In this document: in pieces, positions 1 through 8,194 of the stretch
Layout of the letters: each line of letters starts with the position of its first letter
Numbering within the stretch: position 1 is the first letter of the stretch
Source of the DNA: Paenarthrobacter ureafaciens
GTDB taxonomy: Bacteria > Actinomycetota > Actinomycetes > Actinomycetales > Micrococcaceae
Reading direction: 5' to 3'
NCBI RefSeq assembly: GCF_004028095.1
Contig: NZ_SBHM01000007.1
Location: 1,736,001 to 1,800,000 of the forward strand
Length of the DNA stretch: 64,000 nucleotides
Program-made: the position numbers and the translations under genes
The notes under the pieces: generated by a model
What the model saw: only the letters and a program-made list of their open reading frames with translations
What the model was told of the DNA's origin: nothing
Databases searched by the model: none

Positions 1-295
1 CGTGCGCTGCTTCTTCCTGTCCCGGACCGGGGGCGGCATGCCGCCCGCCCGGAACCCGCGTCATACGCACGAGGTCCGTTCGGCCGGTAGGGAAGGGGTC
101 GCCGCCGGAACGCGTGATGCGTCCCAGGGACGCCTGCAGCTCCGCATTCTCGACGGCGGCCCTGGAACCTATGCGGTCACCGTCGGCGACGAGTTGGCGC
201 TGCTGTTCCGGCGGAAATGCCTCGAGGGGTTCGTAGATGCGGAGGGAGGAAGAGAAGGGCAGGCCGGCCTGGCCTCGGTACAGCTTTCCACCCAT
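1..295 (-). CDS. hypothetical protein, 3' end outside window
   Basis: An open frame reads from an ATG at 295 leftwards off the window edge without a stop (about 98 codons visible). It begins MGGKLYRGQAG and continues with an RIYEPLEAFPPEQQ stretch. A good ribosome site (AGAAAGGGG about ten bases upstream on the minus strand) supports this start. It follows xth by only 33 bases in the same direction, so the two may be cotranscribed. I do not recognise the family; the carboxy end cannot be judged. The opposite-strand open frame through this region is a shadow. Confidence 0.6.
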   Translation of the reverse strand, partial: MGGKLYRGQAGLPFSSSLRIYEPLEAFPPEQQRQLVADGDRIGSRAAVENAELQASLGRITRSGGDPFPTGRTDLVRMTRVPGGRHAAPGPGQEEAAH

Positions 296-328
296 GTCAG
301 CCAGCCCCTTTCTTGTCCGGTTCGGTGC

Positions 329-1141
329 CTAGTCTGCGAGCTCCACGATCACGGGTGCGTGGTCCGAGGCGCCCTTGCCCTTGCGCTCTTCACGATCAAT
401 GGAGGCACCTGTGACGCGGGCGGCCAACGGTGCCGAGGCGAGGCAGAAGTCGATCCGCATGCCTTCCTTCTTGGGGAAGCGCAGCTGGGTGTAGTCCCAG
501 TAGGTGTAGACGCCCGGGCCGGGGGTGTAGGGGCGGACGACGTCGGTGAAGCCTGCGGTCTCGAAGGCGTGGAACGCTGCCCGCTCCGGTTCGCTGACGT
601 GGGTGAAATTGTTGTCGCGGAACAGTTGGATGTCCCACACGTCCTCGTCGAAGGGCGCGATGTTCCAGTCGCCCATGAGGGCGATCTGGGCGTTCGGGTC
701 AGCCTGGACCCATTCAGCCGCCTGGCCACGGAGGACCTCAAGCCACTTAATCTTGTAAGGCATGTGTTCGTCGTCCAGGGAGCGGCCGTTGGGGACGTAC
801 AGGCTCCAGATACGCATGCCGGCACAGGTAGCTGCGATGGCACGGGCTTCCTGGGCCGGATCCTTGCCGGCTTTGCCGAAGGCCGGCTGATCCACGAAGG
901 TCCGCTCGACGTCTTCCAAGCCGACGCGCGAGGCGATGGCGACGCCGTTCCACTGGTTGACGCCGAAGTGCGCTACCTCGTAGCCCATGCGTTCGAACAG
1001 CTCCCACGGGAAGTTGTCGTCCTTGCATTTGGTTTCCTGGATGGCCAGGACATCGCAGTCGCTGCGCTCAAGCCAGGCTTCAACGCGGTCGGCGCGGGCG
1101 CGGAGGGAGTTCACGTTCCAGGTAGCTATCTTCACAGCCAC
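329..1141 (-). CDS. xth: exodeoxyribonuclease III
   Basis: Mg2+-dependent AP endonuclease/3'-5' exonuclease of base-excision repair, 270 residues, the usual length of the ExoIII/EEP family. It starts MAVKIATWNVNSLRAR (family signature WNVNSLR with the metal-site Asn), then AIQETK with the metal-binding Glu, then GDWNIAP (Asn/Asp catalytic block) and ends with KGKGASDHAPVIVEL, the terminal SDHxP catalytic His motif. The start is GTG with a weak ribosome site; the second residue pair also offers a GTG two codons in. Cytoplasmic. Stands between an unknown gene and an HdeD-like gene on the same strand. Confidence 0.95.
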   Translation of the reverse strand: MAVKIATWNVNSLRARADRVEAWLERSDCDVLAIQETKCKDDNFPWELFERMGYEVAHFGVNQWNGVAIASRVGLEDVERTFVDQPAFGKAGKDPAQEARAIAATCAGMRIWSLYVPNGRSLDDEHMPYKIKWLEVLRGQAAEWVQADPNAQIALMGDWNIAPFDEDVWDIQLFRDNNFTHVSEPERAAFHAFETAGFTDVVRPYTPGPGVYTYWDYTQLRFPKKEGMRIDFCLASAPLAARVTGASIDREERKGKGASDHAPVIVELAD

Positions 1142-1217
1142 TAACTTACCGAACTTGGCGCAGAGTGCATCCCCAACCGGAGGATTGCTGCTGCGGGGAC
1201 GCTGCGGCGGGCGGAGG

Positions 1218-1784
1218 TCAGTGCGCGTAGATCAGGGGGCTGGTGGAGCCCCGGCGCATTTTGAAACCGCAGACAATCAAGAGCAGTCCGGCAACCACTG
1301 CGAAGGCGGCCAACATGCCCACCATGCCCAGGAAACCGAGACCAGGATTGACCAGTACCAGCAGGCCGAAGAGGGCAGTGACCACGCCGGTCAGCAACCA
1401 CACGGGCCAGCCGTTCACGGAGTTCCTCGCGGCGAAGGCCAGGACAATCTCGGACAGTCCAAGGACCAAAGCCCACAGGCCGATCAGCACTCCGAGCGCA
1501 GCGGCGGTCATACCCGGCCACGCCAGCGCCACAATGCCTGCGGCGATGGAAATGAAGCCGCCCACCATGGTCCAGCGGGAATGGCGCGACGGATCGTAGA
1601 AATAGTGCGCGATGTTGGTGAGGCCGTCCGTGATGGCGAAAATCGCGAACACGAAAATAAGCGCGAACACCGTGGCCACCGGCAGCGCCGCCACCAGAAG
1701 GCCAAACAGCACGGCAAGGACTCCCCGGAACAGCAAAGCCGTACCGGAATGCTTGAACATCTTGCGACCAACGGCCTCCGACAT
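1218..1784 (-). CDS. HdeD family membrane protein (DUF308)
   Basis: 188-residue integral membrane protein with six hydrophobic segments arranged as three hairpins, e.g. ALLFRGVLAVLFGLLVAALP near residues 14-35 and the repeated WALVLGLSEIVLAF region, the pattern of the HdeD/DUF308 acid-resistance family. The family is widespread in actinobacteria and its biochemical role is not established. Ends in basic residues (KMRRGSTSPLIYAH) expected in the cytoplasm. Separate from xth by 76 bases on the same strand and may be read with it. Confidence 0.8.
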   Translation of the reverse strand: MSEAVGRKMFKHSGTALLFRGVLAVLFGLLVAALPVATVFALIFVFAIFAITDGLTNIAHYFYDPSRHSRWTMVGGFISIAAGIVALAWPGMTAAALGVLIGLWALVLGLSEIVLAFAARNSVNGWPVWLLTGVVTALFGLLVLVNPGLGFLGMVGMLAAFAVVAGLLLIVCGFKMRRGSTSPLIYAH

Positions 1785-1838
1785 AGCGTCAGTTTAATCC
1801 CGGCTCAACGCAGGAGGTATAGGGAGAAGCCGGGAATT

Positions 1839-2465
1839 TCACCGCATTCCTTCCCGGCGTATGGCCGTGGCGATGGCTGCCGCCCGTGTGTCCACTCCGA
1901 GCTTGGCGTAAATGTGCGCCAAGTGGGTCTTGACAGTGGCCTCGGAGATGAAGAGGCGTTTGCCGAGATCGCGGTTGCTGAGTCCCTGGGTGAGGAGGCT
2001 GAGCAGCTCGGCTTCCCGCGGCGTGAGGACTTCATCGGGGTTGCGGAGCTGCTGGAAGAGCCGCGATGCCACCGGAGCGCTCATGACGCTCTTGCCCAGG
2101 ACCGCGCCGCGCACCGCGGAGAAAATCTCGTCCGGTGCTGCGTCCTTGAGCAAATAGCCCATTGCGCCGGCGTCCACGGACCTGACGATGTCGGCGTCGG
2201 AATCGTAGGTGGTGAAGACGATGATCGCCTGCCGCGGGCGGCGTCCGCGCAACTGCTTGATGGCCTCGATGCCGTCCATGCCCGAACCCATCGCGAGGTC
2301 CATCAACACAACGTCGGGAGAATACTCTGCCGCGGCAATAAGCGCTTCCTCGCCGGAAGCGGCATCGGCGACGACGGCGATGTCCGGTTGGGTGCCCAGC
2401 AGCGCCTTGAGCCCGCTCCGGACCACGGTGTGATCATCCACGACGAGCACGGAGATGGTGGTCAT
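1839..2465 (-). CDS. NarL/FixJ-family response regulator (SenR-like)
   Basis: 208-residue DNA-binding response regulator. The receiver domain (residues 1-120) has VDDH near residue 10, the phospho-acceptor in VVLMDLAMG (about residue 56), TTYDS and the KDA lysine. A LuxR-type helix-turn-helix follows (LTPREAELLSLLTQGLSNRD and EATVKTHLAHIYAKL). Its ATG overlaps the stop of the upstream kinase by four bases (ATGA), so the pair is translationally coupled. With the divergent HbpS-like gene at 3935 this matches the gene content of the Streptomyces HbpS-SenS-SenR redox sensor, so SenR is the most likely counterpart; this is inference from context. Confidence 0.9.
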   Translation of the reverse strand: MTTISVLVVDDHTVVRSGLKALLGTQPDIAVVADAASGEEALIAAAEYSPDVVLMDLAMGSGMDGIEAIKQLRGRRPRQAIIVFTTYDSDADIVRSVDAGAMGYLLKDAAPDEIFSAVRGAVLGKSVMSAPVASRLFQQLRNPDEVLTPREAELLSLLTQGLSNRDLGKRLFISEATVKTHLAHIYAKLGVDTRAAAIATAIRREGMR

Positions 2466-3748
2466 GGCGATCCCTTTGTCTCGGAGTTGGAACCGGTGGC
2501 GGAGCCGGTGCTGGAGTTGGAACCGGTGCTGGATCCGGTCAGTGGCAACTGCGCGGCGATGATGGTGCCCTCGCCGGGACTGCTTTCCACGGACAATTCT
2601 CCGCCCAGCCGGTGAACACGCTGCCGCATGGCCCGCAAGCCGTACCCTCCGGCCGCCGACGGGGGAGGTACCGCTGCGGGATCAAAGCCGCGACCGTCGT
2701 CGTACACGTCCAGGGTGACCGCGTCCGGCAAGTAACCCAGTGTGATGCTCGCGTTCCGCGCGCCGGCGTGGAGTTTGATGTTCGCTGCCGCGCTCTGGGT
2801 GACGCGCAACAGGGTGTGCCGGACCTCCGGCGGGACGGGGCGGGGGTCCCCGGTGACGTGCACGGCAATCAACTCCACATACTGCCGGGCCGCATGCTCC
2901 AGCGCTTCCGCCAAGGGGCCAGTCTCGAGGCCGGGCGCCGACAGTTCATGGACCAGGCTGCGCGTATCGGCAAGATTGTGGCGCAAGAGGTCCGTGGCTT
3001 TGAACAGATCGTCCCTGGCCGACGCCTCGGGCCAAGATCGTTGCGCGGCCTCAAGGAGGAGCAAACTGCTGGCCAGCCCCTGCGTCACAGTGTCATGGAT
3101 TTCGCGGGAAACCCGTTCCCGCTCGGCGACAATCCCCGCAGCGCGCTCACTGGCTGCCAGTTGTTCCTGCGCCTGCGAGACATCAGCAAGGAGCCGGCGT
3201 TGCAGTGCGGCATCGCGTTCGATCTTGTCGTAAATCAGCGTGAGGAGCGCAGCGGCGGCCAGCGGACCCAGAACCATGGCGACGTCGGTCCAGTCACTCA
3301 TGCGGAAAAGCCCGACGGCGGTGGCGGCCGCGGTCACGCCGCCCGCCACATATGCGGCCCAGCCGCTGAGGGCGCTCCTGCCGAGGAAGAAGATCGCGAA
3401 GGAACACCAGGCGAAGCTGGGGGCGGCCACTACGAGCACTGCCCAGGCTCCGAGCAGAGCCACGGTCCACGGGAGCCATGGTGTGGGCTGCGTCCCCGGG
3501 CGGTCCCGAGCCGGGCTGTAAGCGCCAGATCGGCGGGCGGGGAGTGCCGTGGCTGCGTAGAGGACGCAGACCGCACCCGCCAGAGCCATGGTCCAGAGGT
3601 TGTCCGCGGGGGAGTGGCGCATGACGTAGCGGACCCCCGAGGCCACCATGAGCACAGCGAACCCGCAATGCACCACAACATCGATGCGGCCATCCCCCTG
3701 GAGTGGGGCCGGAGGCGTGGTGTCGGGCCTGGGACGGGCGGGTTTCAT
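2462..3748 (-). CDS. membrane sensor histidine kinase, NarL-partner type (SenS-like)
   Basis: 428 residues. The amino half holds about five membrane spans (from VVVHCGFAVLMVASG to VLGPLAAAALLTLIY), followed by a coiled stretch, a HisKA_3 dimerisation helix with the phospho-accepting His in REIHDTVTQGLASS, and a HATPase_c domain ending VESSPGEGTIIAAQLPL. It sits directly before and overlaps the response regulator. The extreme C-terminus is a Ser/Thr/Gly/Asn repeat tail (GSSTGSNSSTGSATG) coded by a short repeated DNA unit, unusual for a kinase. Five spans with little extracellular domain fits SenS, which senses through a secreted partner; the neighbour at 3935 is such a protein. Confidence 0.9.
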   Translation of the reverse strand: MKPARPRPDTTPPAPLQGDGRIDVVVHCGFAVLMVASGVRYVMRHSPADNLWTMALAGAVCVLYAATALPARRSGAYSPARDRPGTQPTPWLPWTVALLGAWAVLVVAAPSFAWCSFAIFFLGRSALSGWAAYVAGGVTAAATAVGLFRMSDWTDVAMVLGPLAAAALLTLIYDKIERDAALQRRLLADVSQAQEQLAASERAAGIVAERERVSREIHDTVTQGLASSLLLLEAAQRSWPEASARDDLFKATDLLRHNLADTRSLVHELSAPGLETGPLAEALEHAARQYVELIAVHVTGDPRPVPPEVRHTLLRVTQSAAANIKLHAGARNASITLGYLPDAVTLDVYDDGRGFDPAAVPPPSAAGGYGLRAMRQRVHRLGGELSVESSPGEGTIIAAQLPLTGSSTGSNSSTGSATGSNSETKGSP

Positions 3749-3934
3749 GGGAGTTCCTGGTGTGTTGAGGGCGCTCTTTCCATGCTAGATCCCGCGCCCC
3801 CGCTGGTCTCTCCACCTTTTGGCTGATACGGCCGCCCAAAAGGCTGAGCGTGCGAGCGGCGACCGGCCGATGTGGGCGTCGGTTGACCCCGGGAAACATG
3901 GAGGGGTACGCATATGGCCGACCTGAGGAGAACC

Positions 3935-4510
3935 ATGAAGAAGTCGAACAAGATGATTGCCGGTGCTGCTGCTGCCGGAGCGTTGCTGCTCACCGGCGGT
4001 GTCACCGCTGTGGCCAACGCCGTCGCCCCTGCTGCACCGGCGACCGTTGCCGCGAAGGTGCCGGCCGATGTCCAGCCTGCCCCGGAGAATGTGGTTGCAC
4101 AGAACCGCATCACCGTGGGCGCTTCGGGCAAGGCAGTCACTGCGGCGCTCGCCAAATGCCAGGCGGACAAACTGCCGTTCGTGACCGTGGCCTTGGTGGA
4201 CCGCTTCGGGACGGTCCAAGCCCTCCTCCGCGGTGACAACGCCGCCGAGCACACCATCGAAGCAGCGAAGCAGAAGGCCTACACGGCCGCTGCGTTCGGT
4301 GCGCCCACCAGTGAACTGGCCAAGCGCGTCAACGGCAACGGTCCGTCCATCGCAGACCTTCCCGGCACCCTCTTCCTGGCCGGGGGTGTGCCGCTCAAGG
4401 TGAACGGCGCCTCGGTGGCGGGCATCGGCGTCGGGGGCGCTCCCGACGGCGCCCTCGACGAGGCCTGCGCAGCCGCCGGAGCCGATGCGCTGGCCGCGGC
4501 CGCGAAGTAG
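3935..4510 (+). CDS. secreted heme-binding protein, HbpS/GlcG (DUF336) family
   Basis: 191 residues from the ATG at 3935, chosen because GAGGAG lies five bases upstream; an ATG seven codons earlier has no such site. A signal peptide (MKKSNKM then a hydrophobic AAAAGALLLTGGV core, cleavage near ANA) precedes an Ala/Pro linker and a GlcG/HbpS domain: LPFVTVALVDRFG, the KQKAYTAAAFGAPT helix, and GGVPLKVNGASVAGIGVGG. HbpS of Streptomyces is an extracellular octamer that binds heme and iron and modulates the kinase SenS. The divergent orientation to a SenS/SenR-like pair, with the shared 3749-3934 promoter region, supports that role here. Confidence 0.85.
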   Translation: MKKSNKMIAGAAAAGALLLTGGVTAVANAVAPAAPATVAAKVPADVQPAPENVVAQNRITVGASGKAVTAALAKCQADKLPFVTVALVDRFGTVQALLRGDNAAEHTIEAAKQKAYTAAAFGAPTSELAKRVNGNGPSIADLPGTLFLAGGVPLKVNGASVAGIGVGGAPDGALDEACAAAGADALAAAAK

Positions 4511-4519
4511 CCTCGGAGC

Positions 4520-5365
4520 ATGGGTGCGTGGAACGGGAGCGGCCGGGCTGGTGGAACCGTGCTGATGACGACGGTGCTGATTGCCGGGCTCGTCGCCGGC
4601 TGCGCCCCGACTGCGCCACCTGAACCGACAAGCCCGACGGCGACCGCCTCGCCGAATGCCTCCCAAGCAGCCCCCGCCCAGGCCGGGCCGTCGAGCGCAA
4701 GGGCGGGTCCGGCGTCGTCGGCTGCTGCCCCGGCGAAACCACCAACCCTGTCCGCGGAGGCACAGATGGAAACCGACCGGCAGCTGATACTTGCCGCGAA
4801 AGCCAACGATCCCGTCCGGGTTCGGGAGCTGATCGCTGCCGGCGGCAACGTGAACGCCAAGGACGCAATCCAGGACTCGGCATTCCTGTACGCCGGTGCG
4901 GAAGGGTTCAACGAGGTCCTGCAGCTGACCTTGGAAGCCGGAGCCGATGTCCGCAGCACCAACCGGTACGGCGGAACAGCGCTGATCCCCGCCAGCGAGC
5001 ACGGGCATACGGAGACGGTGCGGATCCTGATCGCCGCGGGCGTTCCGGTGAACCACGTGAACAACCTGGGCTGGACTGCCATGCAGGAAGCGGTCCTGCT
5101 CAATGACGGCGGGCCGAGGCAACAGGACGTCGTGCGGCAACTCCTTGAGGCCGGAGCAGACCCGGACATCCGGGATCGGGAGGGCCGGACTGCCCTGCAA
5201 AACGCGGAGCGGCTGGGGTTCACGGAGATCGCTGAGCTGATCCGGAACCGCTTAGCTAATCCGGGACCGCTCAACTGGGTCGCAGTAGAGCGCATTTTGG
5301 ACGTCCAGAACGCGCTCTGCTGCGACTTACTTGGGTGCTACAGCGCCTCGAGGATGCTCACGTAG
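4520..5365 (+). CDS. ankyrin-repeat lipoprotein
   Basis: 281 residues beginning nine bases after the HbpS-like gene. The amino end is a lipoprotein signal (VLIAGLVAGC, lipobox LVAGC with Cys at about residue 28), followed by a Pro/Ala/Ser-rich linker to about residue 85. Four ankyrin repeats follow (for example ANDPVRVRELIAAGGNVNAK and HGHTETVRILIAAGVPVN). Ankyrin repeats mediate protein contacts, here outside the membrane. The last 35 or so codons are made of a long palindromic repeat (5273-5332) and run 28 bases into the convergent thiolase, so the natural protein may once have ended near LIRNRLA. Together with HbpS it may form part of the surface sensing unit. Confidence 0.8.
   Translation: MGAWNGSGRAGGTVLMTTVLIAGLVAGCAPTAPPEPTSPTATASPNASQAAPAQAGPSSARAGPASSAAAPAKPPTLSAEAQMETDRQLILAAKANDPVRVRELIAAGGNVNAKDAIQDSAFLYAGAEGFNEVLQLTLEAGADVRSTNRYGGTALIPASEHGHTETVRILIAAGVPVNHVNNLGWTAMQEAVLLNDGGPRQQDVVRQLLEAGADPDIRDREGRTALQNAERLGFTEIAELIRNRLANPGPLNWVAVERILDVQNALCCDLLGCYSASRMLT
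5273..5332. repeat. long palindromic repeat, copy 1
   Basis: An inverted repeat with arms GTCGCAGTAGAGCGC (5279-5293) and GCGCTCTGCTGCGAC (5312-5326), one mismatch, and partial symmetry out to AACTGG and TTACTT. The outline AACTnGGTCGCA..GCGC.TTTT is shared with the copy at 8987-9046. It lies in the 3' end of the ankyrin frame and six bases beyond the thiolase stop, between convergent genes, so it could also act as a bidirectional terminator. It resembles REP/BIME-type elements in architecture. Confidence 0.75.
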
Positions 5366-6567
5366 TTGGCGATGCCGACGCCGCCCATGTTCTGGACTGC
5401 GCCGCGACGGGCATTGGCCAGCTGCATGTCCCCGGCGGTGCCACTGAGCTGCATGGCAGCGATGACGTGCTGGGATACACCGGTGGCACCCACCGGATGT
5501 CCTTTCGCCTTCAGGCCGCCGGACACGTTGACCGGCAGCTTGCCGTCCTTGTACACCCAGCCTTCCTTGATGGCCCAGGCACCCTGGCCGCGGGGGACCA
5601 GTCCCATGGCTTCGTACATGATGAGCTCGGCGATAGTGAAGCAGTCGTGGACCTCGGCGAAGTCCAGGTCATCCACCCCGGCTCCTGCCATGGTGAATGC
5701 CCGCTCCCAAGAGACGCGCGTTGCCTCGAATTCGGTGGGGTCGCGTTTCTCCGCGGGGAAGAAGTCGTTGGCATGCCCGAAACCGGCAAGGCGAACAGCT
5801 GCGGTTGCGCCGTTGGTTTCCCGGGTTGAAAGTACGACGGCGGCGGCACCGTCGGAGACGGGCGAACAGTCAGTGCGGCGCAAGGGATCGGCCACCATCG
5901 GGTTCTTGTCCGAGATGGTCCGGCAGAACTCCACGCCGAAGTCGCGATGCATCTGGGCGTATGGATTGCTCATGCCGTTGTGGTGGTTCTTGGCGGAGAT
6001 GGAACCGAGCACATCGCCCAGGCCATTCTCGAAGCCCGGACCGGCGATGCCTGAACCTGCCGTACCCGCGCCGTACCGCTTGTCGTAGTGCTTGGCCACT
6101 TCCGCGAACAGGCCGGTGAATCCCGTAGTGGACGGTTTTCCCGCCATCTCGTACGAGGCACCCAGGAGCGCGGCCCCCACGACGTCCGCGCCGGCGTCGG
6201 TCATCTTCTCCGCACCAATCACCAGCACATTCCTTGCCGTCCCGGCGAGCAACGCCTTGACGCCCTGTTGGAACGCTGCCGAACCGGAGGCGCACGCGTT
6301 CTCCGTCCGGGTGGCGGGGACGTTGGCGAGATCTGCCGAAAGTTGCAGCGCGAGGGACGACGTGAACCCCAGGGGCTGCATGCCTGAGTTGAACTGGCCC
6401 AGGTAGATCTCGTCGATGTCCTTGGGCTCAAGTCCGGAGTTCGCGATGGCTTCACCGGCCACCTGGACGATCAACGTTTCGAGCGTCTGGTCCGTGAGCT
6501 TGCCAAACTTGCTGTGGCCCCACCCCGTGAGCAGGATGTCCTTGCCAAACCGGTCTTTGAGGCTCAT
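5338..6567 (-). CDS. thiolase family protein, SCPx-like acetyl-CoA acyltransferase
   Basis: 409 residues. The acyl-accepting Cys is in [11 protein letters not shown] (about residue 92). The second half has [18 protein letters not shown] and the C-terminal [12 protein letters not shown] with its catalytic His, which together mark the SCP-x/SCP2-type thiolase group rather than classical PhaA or PcaF (no terminal CxGxGxG cysteine block). Its ATG overlaps the stop of the CoA-transferase B gene by four bases. Likely reaction: thiolytic cleavage of a 3-oxoacyl-CoA made by the CoA-transferase next door. The exact acyl substrate cannot be read from the sequence. Confidence 0.85.
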   Translation of the reverse strand: MSLKDRFGKDILLTGWGHSKFGKLTDQTLETLIVQVAGEAIANSGLEPKDIDEIYLGQFNSGMQPLGFTSSLALQLSADLANVPATRTENACASGSAAFQQGVKALLAGTARNVLVIGAEKMTDAGADVVGAALLGASYEMAGKPSTTGFTGLFAEVAKHYDKRYGAGTAGSGIAGPGFENGLGDVLGSISAKNHHNGMSNPYAQMHRDFGVEFCRTISDKNPMVADPLRRTDCSPVSDGAAAVVLSTRETNGATAAVRLAGFGHANDFFPAEKRDPTEFEATRVSWERAFTMAGAGVDDLDFAEVHDCFTIAELIMYEAMGLVPRGQGAWAIKEGWVYKDGKLPVNVSGGLKAKGHPVGATGVSQHVIAAMQLSGTAGDMQLANARRGAVQNMGGVGIANYVSILEAL

Positions 6568-7262
6568 GCCGTAGCTCCTTCGAGGGTCTCTTCAACAGCG
6601 GTGTCCATAAGCGCCACAGCGAACTCTGCCTCGGTCTTCCCGCGGATCTCTTCCACAGTGACGCCCGGGGCGAGACGGGTCAGCACAAGGCGCGTGCCGC
6701 CGTCGTGCGTCTCATCCGGCTCAATGTCGAAGACGGCGAGATCCGTGATGATCCTGTCCACGCAGTTCAAACCCGTGAGGGGAAGCGTGCATTCGCGGAC
6801 GATCTTGGCTGAACCGTCCTTGGCGTTGTGTTCGGTCAGGACCACGACCCGGGGTGTTCCGGCGACGAGGTCCATGGCGCCGCCCATGCCCTTGACCATC
6901 TTCCCGGGGATGGTCCAGTTGGCGAGGTCGCCGCTGCCGGACACCTGCATGGCGCCCAGGATCGCGACCTTCACATGCCCGCCCCGGATCATGCCGAACG
7001 AGGTGGCGGAATCGAAAATGCTGCCGCCGGGATTGATGGTGACAGTCTGCTTGCCGGCGTTGATGAGGTCGGCGTCCTCCTCGCCTTCGTAAGGGAACGG
7101 GCCCATACCAAGCAGGCCGTTTTCGCTCTGGAGGACCACCCGAACGCCGTCCGGGAGGTTGTTGGCTACTAGTGTGGGGATGCCGATGCCGAGGTTGACG
7201 TAGTCGCCGTCGTTGAGTTCTTCGGCCGCGATGGCGGCCATTTGGTCACGTGTCCATGCCAT
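6564..7262 (-). CDS. CoA-transferase subunit B (3-oxoacid type)
   Basis: 232-residue beta subunit of a family I CoA-transferase. The catalytic Glu lies in [14 protein letters not shown] (about residue 50), the invariant SENG motif of ScoB/AtoA/PcaJ, and [15 protein letters not shown] follows. It pairs with the A subunit 32 bases upstream and overlaps the thiolase gene. The heterodimer would move CoA from succinyl-CoA or acetyl-CoA to a 3-oxoacid such as acetoacetate or 3-oxoadipate. The thiolase is not a PcaF type, so acetoacetate or a related 3-oxoacid is at least as likely as 3-oxoadipate. Confidence 0.9.
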   Translation of the reverse strand: MAWTRDQMAAIAAEELNDGDYVNLGIGIPTLVANNLPDGVRVVLQSENGLLGMGPFPYEGEEDADLINAGKQTVTINPGGSIFDSATSFGMIRGGHVKVAILGAMQVSGSGDLANWTIPGKMVKGMGGAMDLVAGTPRVVVLTEHNAKDGSAKIVRECTLPLTGLNCVDRIITDLAVFDIEPDETHDGGTRLVLTRLAPGVTVEEIRGKTEAEFAVALMDTAVEETLEGATA

Positions 7263-7294
7263 GGTGTGTGCTCCTTTTCTGCGTGGACGGCTGC

Positions 7295-8023
7295 TTAGAC
7301 TGCTTCTTGGACGGCAGGGTCTTCGAGCCGCTGACGGACCGTTCGCTGCTCGATGTCCTTGATCCTGTTGCTTGCTTGGACCAGCCTCTGAACGTAGACG
7401 CCCGGGGTCACGATGTGGTTCGGATCGAGTTCGCCCAAGGGCACGATCACCTCCGCCTCGGCGACGGTCACCTTGCCTGCCGTGGCCACCACCGGGTTGA
7501 AGTTCCGGGCGGTGTAGCGGTAAATGAGGTTGCCGTCGGTATCCGCGGTTTGGGCGTGGACCAGGCTGACATCGGCGGTGATGGCGCGCTCGCGGACGTA
7601 AGTGACGCCGTCGAACTCTTCATGGGGCTTGCCTTCGGCAACCAAGGTGCCCACACCGGTCCGGGTGTAAAAGGCGGGGATACCGGCGCCACCGGCGCGC
7701 AGGCGTTCGGCCAGCGTGCCCTGCGGAGTGAACTCGACCTCGAGCTTTCCGGCAAGGTACTGCTCGGCGAAGAGTTTGTTCTCGCCGACGTAGGAAGCGA
7801 TGACCTTGCGGACCTGGCCGGCCTCAATGAGGACACCCAATCCCTTGCCATCAATGCCCATGTTGTTGGACACAATGGTGAGGTCCTTCGCGCCTGAATC
7901 GCGGAGGGCCCCGATAAGGTCCGCCGGGATACCGCTGAGGCCAAAGCCGCCGACGGCGATTGTCATGCCGTCCGTCAAAAGGTCCTGCAGCGCTTGGGGC
8001 GCGTCGGGATGGATCTTGGACAT
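7295..8023 (-). CDS. CoA-transferase subunit A (3-oxoacid type)
   Basis: 242 residues from the ATG at 8023, which has GAGGAG eight bases upstream; the frame stays open further but without a ribosome site. The subunit-A glycine signature is present in [20 protein letters not shown] (residues 21-40), followed by [12 protein letters not shown] and the [18 protein letters not shown] block that binds CoA. First gene of a three-gene operon (A, B, thiolase). The promoter region between 8024 and 8194 carries two palindromes that the divergent IclR regulator probably binds. Confidence 0.92.
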   Translation of the reverse strand: MSKIHPDAPQALQDLLTDGMTIAVGGFGLSGIPADLIGALRDSGAKDLTIVSNNMGIDGKGLGVLIEAGQVRKVIASYVGENKLFAEQYLAGKLEVEFTPQGTLAERLRAGGAGIPAFYTRTGVGTLVAEGKPHEEFDGVTYVRERAITADVSLVHAQTADTDGNLIYRYTARNFNPVVATAGKVTVAEAEVIVPLGELDPNHIVTPGVYVQRLVQASNRIKDIEQRTVRQRLEDPAVQEAV

Positions 8024-8048
8024 TCCGGACTCCTCTTTGAGTGGGTAA

Positions 8049-8173
8049 TCCACTTTGTGGACGTTAGCGTTGTGGCTTTCGAGCCTAGGAGCGGTGCCTT
8101 TGTGTGGCAATAGCCGGAAGCTTGAGCACTTCACGCTGTGGACGCTAGACTGAAAGCTGTCCATAATGTGGAC
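8049..8173. promoter_or_regulatory. twin IclR operator candidates between CoA-transferase operon and iclR
   Basis: Two palindromes built on the same half-site: TCCACTTTGTGGA (8049-8061) and GTCCATAATGTGGAC (8159-8173), with a third half-site TGTGGACG at 8137-8144. One lies near the CoA-transferase start and the other 22 bases before the regulator's TTG start, fitting control of both divergent units. The binding protein is inferred from position. Confidence 0.65.
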
Positions 8174-8194
8174 GAAATCTCAAGGAGAGTCCCA

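Noticed and set aside
2..1144. 380-codon open frame on the plus strand
   Set aside because: It is antisense to xth and the partial gene at 1-295, has no ribosome site, and its protein has no family features. High GC keeps the antisense frame open.
987..2615. 542-codon plus-strand frame across xth, HdeD-like and response-regulator genes
   Set aside because: Antisense shadow of three well-supported genes.
5338..8023. Beta-ketoadipate pcaIJF set
   Set aside because: The thiolase is SCPx-like and lacks PcaF features, and no other pca genes are present, so only a general 3-oxoacid role is claimed.
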